Assembly: GCA_038503075.1 (NCBI GenBank)
Contig: JBCAML010000001.1
Location: 124,001-188,000 of the forward strand
Direction: 5' to 3'
Origin: Gyromitra esculenta
Lineage: Eukaryota; Ascomycota; Pezizomycetes; Pezizales; Discinaceae
DNA: 64,000 nt
The translations under genes and the position numbers were made by a program. Shown piece after piece: positions 10,976-20,983 of this stretch. The notes beneath the pieces were generated by a model that was given only the letters and a program-made list of their open reading frames with translations, had not been told where the DNA came from and did no database searches. Each line of letters starts with the position of its first letter. Positions within the stretch are counted from its first letter, which is position 1.

Positions 10976-13213
10976 ATGGACATCACCACCTTCGCCGTCA
11001 CCCAGCTCGACCTCATCGCTCATGAAAAGAATTCCGACGTCGTCCAGCAAGCCTCCCTCACCAGCCAGCTTCCCCCATCTGCCCTCGTCCGCCATGGTCT
11101 CGCGCTCACGAACCTCCTGCCCGCCGGCCAACGAACCGGTTTCGGCGGCCGCACCATCCTCGATCTAGAACCAGACAACGCGATAGTATCGGATGGGAAA
11201 ATGCCCCCGCACGGAATCCGCCAGGGCGACATAGTCCGCATCGAAGTGCAGCCGTCAGGGTCTGCGACCAAGAAGGAGAAATCCGAGATTAAGGATGCGG
11301 GAGTGGAGGGTGTTGTGAACAGGACATTTGAGAACAAGATCTGTGTAGCGATTAGTCCTGCGTCTGACGAGTCTGCGGGTGTCGACCGGATATTGACTTC
11401 CGGGAAGAGACTGTGGATGGTGAAGCTGGCGAACGAAGTTACGTTTAATCGTATGGAGAAAACGATGGGACAGCTCCGAGGCATTGGCGAGGCTGCTGGA
11501 GAGGGGGCTGCGTCCCCGTTAATCGACGTGCTGTTCGGAAGGGCCAGACCGTCGTCGTTGAAACTGGGGTATGAGAAGGAGGATCTACAGTGGTTTGATG
11601 AAGGGCTGAACGATAGTCAGAAAGAGGCTGTTAGGTTCGCACTGGCTAGTAAGGAAGTTGGTACGGGCTTGAGTTCAATCTACTGGGGCTTCTTGGGCTA
11701 TCGGTACTGACGCCGTGGTTCAGCACTGATTCATGGCCCTCCTGGCACCGGTAAAACTCAGACTCTACTTGAGTTGATTTTACAGCTTGTTACGCCGCCG
11801 ATTTCTGCTGATCCCTCTGCTGAACCGGTGCAGCCTAAGAAAATCCTCGTTTGTGGGCCTTCTAATATCTCTGTGGATAATATCGTTCTACGCTTGCCGT
11901 CGAATTTACCGATTATTCGTGTTGGGCACCCGGCGCGACTTCTGCCTCGTGTTATAGAACGGAGCTTAGACGCCCTTACACACACATCAGAACAGGGTGA
12001 GATTGTATCGGATGTCCGAAAGGAAATGGACGAGCTCCTTGGGAAACTCAATGGCAATGGCAAAGGTCGACTTAAAGGAAAAGCGCGAAGGGATGGCTGG
12101 GGGCAAGTTAGGGATCTCAGGGGCGAATACAGACGTCGAGAGCAGAAATGTGTTACAGAGGTTGTAAAGGGAAGCAAGGTGATCCTATCGACGCTACATG
12201 GAGCAGGTAGTAGACAGCTTCTAGACGAGAAATTCGACATTGTCATAATCGACGAAGGCTCCCAAGCCCTTGAGGCGCAATGCTGGATCCCACTTCTTCT
12301 CACTAAAGGTGGAATCCAGAAGCTGATTATTGCCGGAGATCCAATGCAGCTGCCACCAACAATTAAGTCTATCACGACAAACCAAACGACCGCAGCACCA
12401 CCAACGCCCGCAGATAGAACTGAAATCCCCCTGACGCTCGAAACAACCCTTTTCTCCCGCCTCCTCACACTTCACGGGAACAGCATAAAACGGCTCTTGA
12501 ACATACAGTACCGCATGCACAAGAGTATAATGACCTTCCCCTCCGAAGAACTCTACGACTCCGCCCTCATCGCAGACCCCTCCGTCGCCTCTCACCTCCT
12601 CACAACACTTCCATATTCTGTGGAAGAAACAGAAGACACATCCACACCGCTACTCTTCATCGATACGCAAGGCGGCGAATTCCCCGAAGACCCCGGCATC
12701 GACCCTACCTCTACAAAAGCGACCAAGCTTTCCCTAAGCTCCGAATCGAAGTCCAATACCCTCGAAGCACGACTAGTAGCTCTTCACATAAAAACGCTTA
12801 TCGACGCTGGTGTTCAAGAGGGTGATATTGGGGTTCTGACGCCATATAATGCGCAGATGACACTGATATCTAAGTTCATCCGCGAGATATATCCAGGGGT
12901 TGAAGTTAACAGTGTGGATTCTTTCCAGGGGCGTGAGAAGGAGGCGGTGGTGATTAGTCTTGTGAGGTCGAATGAGAAGAGGGAGACGGGGTTTTTGAAG
13001 GACGTGAGGAGGATTAATGTCGCGGTTACGAGGGCGAGGAGACATCTTTGTGTAGTTGGAGACTCGGATACGGTAGGGAGTGGGAAGGGGTTTTTGAAGA
13101 GATGGATGGACTGGTTAGGGGATGAGGCAAAGAGTGGGGGGGTGGTTAGGTATCCGGATGTTAGTGAGGTTTTGGGTGGGTGGGTTGGTGGACTGGGGGT
13201 TGGCGAGGGATGA
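10976..13213 (+). CDS. SF1B helicase, Hcs1/SMUBP2 (DNA helicase A) type
   Basis: Exons 10976-11660 and 11724-13213 give 724 residues. The intron is 63 bases and rejoins the codon just before the Walker A loop. Upf1-like helicase motifs appear in order: I GPPGTGKT (233-240), II DEGSQ (405-409), III GDPMQLPP (from 433), IV QYRMH (from 490), V DSFQGRE (from 627) and VI VAVTRARRHL near the C-terminus. The N-terminal part carries the oligonucleotide-binding insert typical of SMUBP2/Hcs1 rather than the Cys/His domain of Upf1 or the long termini of Sen1. In yeast, Hcs1 is a 5'-3' helicase found with DNA polymerase alpha. A role in replication, or in RNA-DNA processing as for human IGHMBP2, is inference. 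It lies 560 bases downstream of MCM4 on the same strand. Confidence 0.85.
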
Positions 13214-13656
13214 TAGGATATGAATGTGAATAGATATCCCTATCGTGGCCTCATAGCTGCTGGTAGAAAAGATCTAAGTTTACTGGTAGTGTTATTCATC
13301 CTCCCCTAATAACAAGTGCCACTTAAAACTTTATTCGCGCATAAAGAGGAGGCATTTTGCCTCGAGTTAAGTAAGCAATATAGACTCAAGTGACATTGAT
13401 ACTTATTGACGATATCTTTTCGATAGAACCTACCTCTGCGGACCCTTTGATATCGAGTGTTACTTAAACCCGAAACTGTGCATGCCCTTTGATTTGTCGA
13501 CAGGGATCGCCATAACCTGGTGTCAGATTACCATCCGCACACGAATGTCAACAGATCTGCAGCAATAAACTCCATTTGTAAGCATCTATATATTTACAAT
13601 AGCACCAACTTCACCGTTAAGTATCCTACATCAATTGCAACACATCCACGCGAACC
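13214..13656. other. Spacer before the fusion transcription factor
   Basis: About 440 bases, AT-rich, with no supported exon. It must contain the helicase 3' end and the promoter of the next gene; I recognise no specific site. Confidence 0.4.
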
Positions 13657-15215
13657 ATGTCCTCCCTTTCTAGTACAAATACTCTTACCGACATATCCCA
13701 CACCTCCATAACTAACGAGCGCAGCCATCTCTGTGGAATCTGCAATAAGTCTTTTGGCAGACGCAGGTGTTCACTAGCCTCCACAGAATATATCCAAGCT
13801 AACAACTCCCAGGAGACCTTCGAGACCGCCATAAACGGCGCTGTGCCAAAGCCTCCAGTCGCCTCCCAGTCACAAAACGAAAATCGTGTCTTGCATGCGC
13901 ACGCTCAAAAGTGCGATGCGACATTGGACATCCGGCATGTTCTAGGTGCCGCGAGAAGGGGAAAGAGTGTCAATACACTTCAACGACACAAGTGAAGGAA
14001 AGTCAGTCTAGACCCGGAGCACAAGCTATGCCAGAAGGGCTTGCGGAGGCAGTAATACCTATGGAAGAGGTTTTTGAAGGACACGTTGAGCTAGGGAACG
14101 CCCGTCACGGCGATGATTCTGTCTGGGATATCCTAAATGATGCAGAAGCGAATCTCAGTGACGAATGGCTTCGTGATATCGATTTCTCGCCTATATCCCT
14201 TATTAGGCCGTCTTCAGAGCACCTACCTTCACTCGGAAGTCCCAAACAAATCGAAACATGGCAATCCAACGCCGACCTCACTTCCCTCATCGAGCTAGAC
14301 CCGCCATCCCAAATCCACCCCACAGTCCGCGAACTCAACCCCGCCCCAGAGCCAACAATAGCACCACCACTCCCTAAACCCCCATCGTCGTCAACCTCCC
14401 TCCTCACAACCGCCCGCCTCCAAACCCTCCCCCTGATCACCATCCTCCTCGACATCCCCACGGCCATGGTCCGCGCCGACAGCTACCCTCCATTCGTGCA
14501 CCACGCCCTCTACGACTGCTCCTCCGGCGAAAACGTCCCCACGCCCATCGCGAACGCCTTCTGCGCGCTCAAAGCGTACGACGCCGCCGTCGGCGCCAGC
14601 ATCGACTTCGTGACCGCCATGCTCAACACCGAGCGCGAGCGACTAACACACGCGTTCCAAAACAACCCAGATATGGAGCTGGTGGAGGTGCTGGCGGGGG
14701 TGCACGCCATGTGTATGTACCAGATTGTAGGGTTCTTTGACGGAGGCGCTGTGCAGCTTGCTACTACGCGGAAGCGGAACAGCGCGTTTCTGGGGATGGC
14801 GAGAAGGCTTATTGGGTTTTGGGACGGGTGGAGGTGGGGCGATGGGGTGGTGGTGGGAGGGTGGCAGGAGTGGAAGGTGCGGGAGACGCTGGTGAGGACG
14901 GTGTTTGCTGTGCATGCTATCAATGTGGTTTGTGTAAGGCAAAATGGGGGGAGCTATGAGCCGCTGGATGACGAGGCGGTGTTAGATCTACCTCTTCCGT
15001 GTCCGGGGGAGGTGTGGAAGGCGAGTACTGGGGTGGAGTGGGCGAGGGCGAGGAGGAAGAGGGGGGGTAGAGAGATTTTGACTATGAGGAGGTTGGGCGA
15101 GGATGAGATGGCGTTTAAAGAGTTCATTAGTAAACTTGAGGGCAGTGATTATTTAAAGAAGTTTCAGGGCTGTGATGATCTGATGAAGCTTATACTTGCG
15201 ACTGCACAGATTTGA
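13657..15215 (+). CDS. Transcription factor with a C2H2-like finger fused to a Zn2Cys6 cluster
   Basis: Proposed exons 13657-13762 and 13813-15215 give 502 residues. The join restores a finger C26-x2-C29-x12-H42-x3-C46 (CNKSFGRRDLRDRH), a CCHC variant. A Zn2Cys6 cluster follows at once: C61-x2-C64-x6-C71-x6-C78-x2-C81-x6-C88 with the expected basic ARSKVR stretch. Zn2Cys6 proteins are fungal nuclear regulators; fusions with a C2H2 finger form a known but little-studied subset. The remainder has a Pro-rich linker and a helical region (about 180-440) like a divergent fungal transcription-factor domain. The splice needs a GC donor (GCAGGT) with a CAG acceptor and CTAAC branch site; canonical donors give stops or the wrong frame. 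A sequencing error is the alternative. The C-terminal third becomes very G-rich in its codons. The target genes are unknown. Confidence 0.75.
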
Positions 15216-15312
15216 TGGTACAGTATAATCGCTTTATAAGGATAAGATTTGTGGTCTCGACTAGGGTTTTGTGTGTGCTAGGCGTCTTTTTTATATGGAT
15301 GAAGCGATTGTA

Positions 15313-15776
15313 CAGACGAGTGAAAAAAGTGAGGAAACAACGACCAAAACACACCAAAATCGGCCAACTTCACAACCAAAACCCTCAATATTAAAATTAG
15401 CTAAGTGACATGACTAGTCTACTAGTGACTTCATCACTCATGAACTCTCTATAAGTGAATTTCTGGGCTATTCTATTTAGAGGATCATAGGCTAGAAATT
15501 TTTAAAGTTGTAGTACCCATAAATTTCCGTTGCATCATACCTTTCCTCACCAAAATTGGGTAAATAACTAAACCTCATGAAGTCAAAGGCTCCTATTTCA
15601 ATACAGAAAATTCGAGGGAGTACAGAAAATTCATGGATCTAAATTCCAGAGCTATTAGATGTGTCCCACTGCTCAGTTTTTTGTTGCCACAACTCTTAGT
15701 GGGAGGTAAATTGAGCTAAAGTTGGCTTGTTTTGGTGTATATTGACCCTTGTTTCGTCACTTTTTTCACTCGTCTG
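15313..15776. mobile_element. MITE with ~58-bp terminal inverted repeats and TA target duplication
   Basis: The left end (15313 onward) and the reverse complement of the right end (up to 15776) both begin CAGACGAGTGAAAAAAG. They match at 49 of 58 positions, with 27 of the first 28 identical. Both ends abut TA (15311-15312 and 15777-15778), the Tc1/mariner-type target; ATTGT on both sides is an alternative 5-base duplication with a one-base longer repeat. The 350-base interior is AT-rich with no open frame, so it is non-autonomous. It sits between the convergent 3' ends of the transcription factor and the 489-residue gene. Confidence 0.8.
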
Positions 15777-15895
15777 TATTGTATCTAACTATCACAGGTA
15801 CGTCCTCAAACCACGCCAGGACAAGATTAATGTATATTGACCAATTTCGAAAAGACTCGCAGATACAAAACACGATGCCAGCTATCGACTACCAA

Positions 15896-17365
15896 CTACT
15901 CGTAATTCTTCCAAATAATAAACCTTGCCCCATAACCCTTCCCCGCCGCCTCTGCCGCCGCAGGCTGGTCCCCCTGTCCCACCAAAACCACATTCTCGGG
16001 ATATATCTTCCCAAGCAGCGCCATCACGACCAGCTGAGAATCCGCAGGGACGACATGGACCCCCCCTTTCGCCGAAGTTACAAGCCCAGACTGGACAAGT
16101 ATGTCTTTGGGCATGTGAACCGCCGCCGAAACACTCAGGCCAGTTGTCGGAGCCGTGTCGGTGGTCGGCTGCAGACGATATGCGAACCTCTGCCCGCGTG
16201 CAATCTGTCCTAGGTCGACGCGGACGCATGTCTCATCAAGAGACAGCTCAAGGCTCACGGTACGCGAGTTATCGCTGCTGCCAGGCTGTACGAGGAGCGA
16301 AGCGCCATGCGTAGCTCCCTCGAGCGCACGAGATGGAGATGGCGGCCACTTGTTTTCCGGGAGAGTCTGGGCTGCATCTGGAGCCTCGGTCCGAGCAGCT
16401 GCAAAGTACTCCGGATACTCATACTCGAGCAGAAGCTCCTCCTCCGCCTGGGACCCATCGACCCGCGCAGGATGATACCGAAGCAAATGCAGCGCGCTCG
16501 GGCCCCCAATATTCAACGACGCTGGCAACACCACGCCGTGGCCATACTGGAACCCGTATCCTCCTTCCTTCCCAGTCAGCGTCCTGGCCGTCAGCGCCAT
16601 AGCCAGTTGCACGATTGTGCTCTGCGGCACCTGTCCCGTCGTCAGATCCGCGAGGAAGAGTTTCCTCGCCCTCTCGAACGCCCGCATACCCTTGTCCTCG
16701 GCGGTTTGCAGCAGCCTTACTTCCTCGAAATTCTCAAACGGGAGCAGCGCATCGCGCAGGAGCACCATCTGGTGCAACCACTCGTTGTAGAGCATCATCA
16801 CGTCGCTGCCGCCCCTGGCGCCAGTGAGGAGCGCTGCGGCCGGAGGAGACCAGAGATGGCCGTCGCAGCGCGAACGCATACGGATTCCAGGATCCGTGGG
16901 TGCGACTGCGAGGTCGTAGATATACTGGGTGAGTGTTTCGCCGATGCGCTGTGCCTGTGCGTAGAGTTCTTTGCGGGAGTTCTCGACAGCGGTAGTTGGG
17001 AGAGGCAGCGTCGTTTCGCGCCCGGAGGTAGAGAGGCTTAGTGAGAGGCTTTCGATCAGGGTTTTACGGTCGTCTGGGGGGGCGATGCCGCTTCCGAGAC
17101 TGTATACGGCGGAGTCAAACAAGGAGGAGGCGCCGATGACAATTTCGCGTGCTGTGAGAGCGCCGGTGGGGACGGTCCATTGGGCATAGCTGGATTCTGC
17201 AGATTGGGGGAGGGAATAGTGGGGCGGGAGCTGGTGCCCCAGAGGGAGATTGTTAAGACCTGCGAGACGGTAGACAGCAGCCATGTCGAGTGAGATTTGA
17301 TGAACGGCGACAGGTTTAAATAAACTAAATTTCGATAAGAGAAGCGATCTGACAGCTTGAAGCAT
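15896..17365 (-). CDS. Conserved-looking hypothetical protein, 489 residues
   Basis: A single uninterrupted frame of 489 codons with GC-rich, gene-like codon use and a complete stop. I do not recognise the family. The first 27 residues (MLQAVRSLLLSKFSLFKP) are basic and hydrophobic, free of acidic residues before the next Met at 28, so they could be a mitochondrial presequence. Alternatively translation starts at Met28 (ATG at 17284). The rest is Ala/Leu-rich with a central helical part (about 110-260), a Gly-rich stretch YGFQYGHGVVLPA (about 275-290) and a C-terminal beta-like part ending FIIWKNYE. No membrane span, zinc site or nucleotide loop is evident. It is convergent with the upstream factor across a MITE and has a telobox-like word in its promoter. 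Confidence 0.7.
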   Translation of the reverse strand: MLQAVRSLLLSKFSLFKPVAVHQISLDMAAVYRLAGLNNLPLGHQLPPHYSLPQSAESSYAQWTVPTGALTAREIVIGASSLFDSAVYSLGSGIAPPDDRKTLIESLSLSLSTSGRETTLPLPTTAVENSRKELYAQAQRIGETLTQYIYDLAVAPTDPGIRMRSRCDGHLWSPPAAALLTGARGGSDVMMLYNEWLHQMVLLRDALLPFENFEEVRLLQTAEDKGMRAFERARKLFLADLTTGQVPQSTIVQLAMALTARTLTGKEGGYGFQYGHGVVLPASLNIGGPSALHLLRYHPARVDGSQAEEELLLEYEYPEYFAAARTEAPDAAQTLPENKWPPSPSRALEGATHGASLLVQPGSSDNSRTVSLELSLDETCVRVDLGQIARGQRFAYRLQPTTDTAPTTGLSVSAAVHMPKDILVQSGLVTSAKGGVHVVPADSQLVVMALLGKIYPENVVLVGQGDQPAAAEAAGKGYGARFIIWKNYE

Positions 17366-17545
17366 GTAAAAATTATTTCCCCACTGGCAGTGGAGACTGG
17401 GGCCTTATATTGGACCCGGAAGAAGCTGTATTCGGGGCGCGTTGCCTTCGGAGCATTGTGGATTCGGAGGGACGCATTCGGAGTGTGGTGGACTCGGGCG
17501 TCGATATCCGCACTGCACCACGACCTCCGATCTCCGACCGTGGCG

Positions 17546-17561
17546 AAACCCTAAACCCTAG
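17546..17561 (-). promoter_or_regulatory. Double telobox-like motif upstream of the 489-residue gene
   Basis: AAACCCTAAACCCTAG on the plus strand (TAGGGTTTAGGGTTT read toward the gene) lies about 180 bases before the start at 17365. It matches the AAACCCTAA telobox core twice. Confidence 0.45.
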
Positions 17562-17911
17562 ACCCGGCTTCTGCCAGATGTGTGGCGCTGTAGATGATCC
17601 TCGACCCGTGAACATGAGGCCACAGTGCTGGACCATAAACTTATGGTGGCCATGATAGCCCATGCACCAAGCGCATTACTCTCCGCACCAGCCTACCTAA
17701 TAACGAAGATTATCAGAGAACCGCTGTAATAACCACAGTTACTCCAGAACACCACCTCCGGCTCTGAGCGACACGGAGCATTTCACTATTAGCCCACAAC
17801 CCTCACTCCAACAAAATTCATTTTCGCTGTCCTACCCCAGAGCGTGTATTCCAAGAATGTGTAAATACTCAACAAACCCCTCCCCCCCGCAAAGGTTTCG
17901 ATAGTATGTGA

Positions 17912-17917
17912 TATAAG
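17912..17917 (+). promoter_or_regulatory. TATA-like element of the possible microgene
   Basis: TATAAG about 50 bases upstream of the ATG at 17965; this spacing is plausible for a short 5' leader. Confidence 0.25.
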
Positions 17918-17964
17918 GCAAGCGCACCTAATTTCACAATCTTCAGCGCCCCCGAACGCACAAC

Positions 17965-18290
17965 ATGAGCACAGCGCAAGACAGCCCTAACGAAGCGCCC
18001 CATGATATACAGAAAGTGAGATTACCCCACTTCCCTGTGCTCGTACCTTCATATTCCACAGAGCTATAATCTAGCACCTCTCACGCTCCTGCAAATCTAC
18101 CGCTGTGTAGCTCAGGTGTTTCATTATAGTTGTTCTTAAGTGTGATTTGACGACAGAAGATAAGTTTGTAATTAGAATAGGGTCGATGCAGCGGGTAAGC
18201 GCTGTAGAGTTATACGGAGAGAGGCATGGCGAACTAATGCAGGCATCCGTCTCAGTTCGCGCGCTGCTTAGAAATAGAGCGTTGTCCTGA
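17965..18290 (+). CDS. Possible three-exon microgene, 76 residues
   Basis: Exons 17965-18015, 18062-18115 and 18165-18290 would splice into MSTAQDSPNEAPHDIQK, then a short hydrophobic segment (LAPLTLLQIYRCVAQ), then FVIRIGSMQRVSAVELYGER and a terminal ALLRNRALS. The first donor is GTGAGA with a CACAG acceptor; the second is GTGTTT with an AAG acceptor and a CTGAC-like branch site. Introns are 46 and 49 bases, at the short end for filamentous fungi. The third exon reads open for 41 codons. I do not recognise the product. A conserved short protein missed because of its tiny exons is possible; chance is also possible. Confidence 0.3.
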
Positions 18291-19067
18291 ATTGTGGCAA
18301 ATATGTTGAGCTGTGCGTAATATCGGGGTGGTTAGTGCACTTGGTACAGTCACGAAACAGCTGCGTTTAGCCAATTGAATTTTGTTTCTGCTGTATTGAG
18401 TGAAAGGTGGGTTTCACGATAAAAAATGATTTGAACTGATTCGATGCGATGAGTTATCATACCTGATCGAATATAAGCCGGAGAATAAAATCACGAATTA
18501 TCACTCGTAACTTGATCATTTGACATGCGCACCAACCCGATAATTCCCCATAAACGCCACAGCTCAGCCGATACAAAGCCACCACATTTCACGCGTGCCC
18601 CCCCCCCCACAATTCCACGGTACCTTGCATCGGCTCTTTCCATACCTCTTTGACATAAATGCTGATAGACTACAACTATCCCGGGAATCTCCGAGAGGTA
18701 ATGATCGTGGTTAGTGTAAAACTGCAGAATCTGTCTCAAGATCTCTCCTAATGCTCGTTATGCGTGCGCGTTATTGTAGTTTTTGACCAGGGAGCTGAGT
18801 GAGGGTGTTTGTGTATCTTTTTTTTCGTCTGGTGGGTTTAGTAATGATGAGGATTTGATGTATATATAGTAAACTTTCTCTCCCTAGAGTATTTCTGCAA
18901 ATATCATTGTTCCTTTTCCGCGGATGGGTCGTGGACAAGATTGACAAAAAGCGGCACACAGAATAAGGGCAAAAGCAACTAGGCCATCTGTCTTCACCAG
19001 GTGAATAATCTTATTTCAGCCAACAGGAGCCAATCAGAACCCCGCTACCAGTGATAGCAGCGCTAAA
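18291..19067. other. Intergenic, no gene seen
   Basis: About 780 AT-rich bases. A C run near 18600-18608 is the only simple feature. It presumably contains the promoter of the small membrane protein. Confidence 0.4.
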
Positions 19068-19487
19068 ATGGCTTCACCGTCCCAATCAGCAACCGTCGCT
19101 GTAATCTTAATAATGTCACTCCTGGTCTTCGTCCTTAGTGTCGTTTGTATCTGCTGGTGGCACCGCCTCCTCTGCTTCTCACCTTCTACCAAGGTTAATA
19201 ACTATAATCGATGGAATCTCGACCCTGAGACGCAGAATAGATATCAAAATGGCGATAAAAATCCCCGTGAATATGGTTCAGAATATAGGACTTCGAGGCC
19301 ACAGGGAGAACCGGGGTATCAAGATAGAAGAGAGGCAGAACTACTGCCAAGGCATCAGCAGGCGCATCGAAACCCAGGGCGAGAGAAAATGCGCGGCCCA
19401 GAGCAGTGGGAGAGGCCGATACAGGCGGACTGGGCTGGAATGATGAGCGGAGTAACTGGCGGTCGAATTTATGGATATGGAAGGTGA
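19068..19487 (+). CDS. Small single-pass membrane protein, hypothetical
   Basis: An intronless frame of 139 residues. Residues 8-30 (ATVAVILIMSLLVFVLSVVC) form one strong hydrophobic span. It is followed by CICWWHRLLCF, whose cysteines next to the membrane could be palmitoylated. The tail of about 100 residues is hydrophilic, rich in Arg, Gln, Asn and Glu, and ends in a Gly-rich GGRIYGYGR. The short outer N-terminus and the charged tail suggest an N-out, C-in topology. I recognise no family; proteins of this kind are common and poorly conserved in ascomycetes. Codon use is unremarkable and there is no supporting context, so it could be a chance frame. Confidence 0.45.
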   Translation: MASPSQSATVAVILIMSLLVFVLSVVCICWWHRLLCFSPSTKVNNYNRWNLDPETQNRYQNGDKNPREYGSEYRTSRPQGEPGYQDRREAELLPRHQQAHRNPGREKMRGPEQWERPIQADWAGMMSGVTGGRIYGYGR

Positions 19488-20983
19488 CGGAAATTAAGGG
19501 TGCTGATTAAATTGTAAACTGAACATGTGAAGATTCTTGATGCGATAGAAATGGATGGATGGATGGTGTTTCCTGTATTTGAGCGATTTCGTTCGAGCAA
19601 TGTAAATTTGTTTCAGCAAACATCCTAAAATATTGCTATAGGCTGCAAATTTAATTTTGCCATCTTCGAAGATTTTTTTGTCTGGGGCGTCATCGGAACC
19701 AACCATTGTGAATACGTCAATGCACACATGTATCAGTACGTGAATGCAGCACTGATACTATTATATCGACGAATGACAGGGCAAATATCATATATAGGCT
19801 GTCCCGATGGTCCAGCGTGGTCGGACCGCGACATTAATGATGTAATGATCAAGAAATCCGGGCTGTAGGCTTTGTGGCACAGTGTTTTTAAAGAGGTTTT
19901 AATTTAAGCCAACCAATCTGCTCGAAAAATAGTTTCTCCAGGCTTAGGCGGGGGCCAAAATAACGATTAGTATTCATTCAGGCCTCCATCGAAAATTTTG
20001 GCTGTCCTGTAGCCACATGCAGATGATAAATTTAGCGAAAAGGCGCAGGCGTGTGGCTTTTGCCTGTTTGGCTGGCTGGCATGGTACTGGGGACTGAAGG
20101 CCCAAGCTGAATCTGAGGATCTGTTTCGCGTCCTCACGTGAATAGGCAACTGGGTGACGACACAGACCGATCGACACCACAAAATCGTTCCAGCCGTTGT
20201 AACGCAATTCCAAGGCAAGCCTCGCTTCACCAGGGCCCGATGGCTTCACCCCTCCCCTCTTTGCTCTCCTTTTCCCCTGGGCAGCGTGGGAAGGGCGGGA
20301 AGCTGTTTTTGGGAGATGGGGGCGTGAAGCCAATTAGGATGCAATGCATGGAATCGAATATGGATGCAGGAAATGAAATGAGAGAAGGGGTTTGAGGAGG
20401 ACACTGAATGGAAACGTCAAAAGTCAACACTGATCCGCCAGACCGGTGCGGGGGGGGAACATAATTCAGCCAAAAGCGGGAATAGCAGGCAGGGTAACCC
20501 AGTAAATAGGGCTAGAAGCAGCAGCACCAGCCCCGTCCAGCCTCCACATGCAAACAAGCCAGCGCCCCTCTCGCCCACCTCCACAGGCCAACGATCCTTT
20601 CCGTGTCACAGCTCCCTTTTGCCCTCGCTACACAAAGACCAGACCAGACCAGACGGCCAGTCAATCGATCAATCAATCAATCAATCAATCAGTCGCTCAC
20701 CCATCCAGCTCACCCACCATATCCACACTACCAGTCTACTACACACACACCTCTTCTCCATCCTCCATCACATCACGTCAGTCGATCAAAAATCTTCTGC
20801 TCCAGCGACAGCGAAAATCTGTTCATCACAGCCACTTCAGTGCAGCCCCCACAACTTCAACTCCTACAAGCGACTTTGCTCCTTCCCATTCCATCCCATT
20901 CCCCATCTTCATCCCTCAAAGGAGACATTGCTCCCTCTGCTACTCCAGTTAGTAACAACAGTATTAAAAATATTTTGATCACG
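19488..20983. other. Intergenic and long 5' leader of the GYF gene
   Basis: No supported gene. From about 20520 the plus strand is C/A/T-rich and purine-poor. It contains AGACC and ATCA simple repeats and probably forms the leader of the GYF gene. Confidence 0.4.
20661..20695 (+). repeat. (ATCA)n microsatellite in the presumed GYF leader
   Basis: About eight ATCA/ATCG units, preceded by four AGACC units (20637-20655). It lies about 300 bases upstream of the ATG at 20984. Confidence 0.85.
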
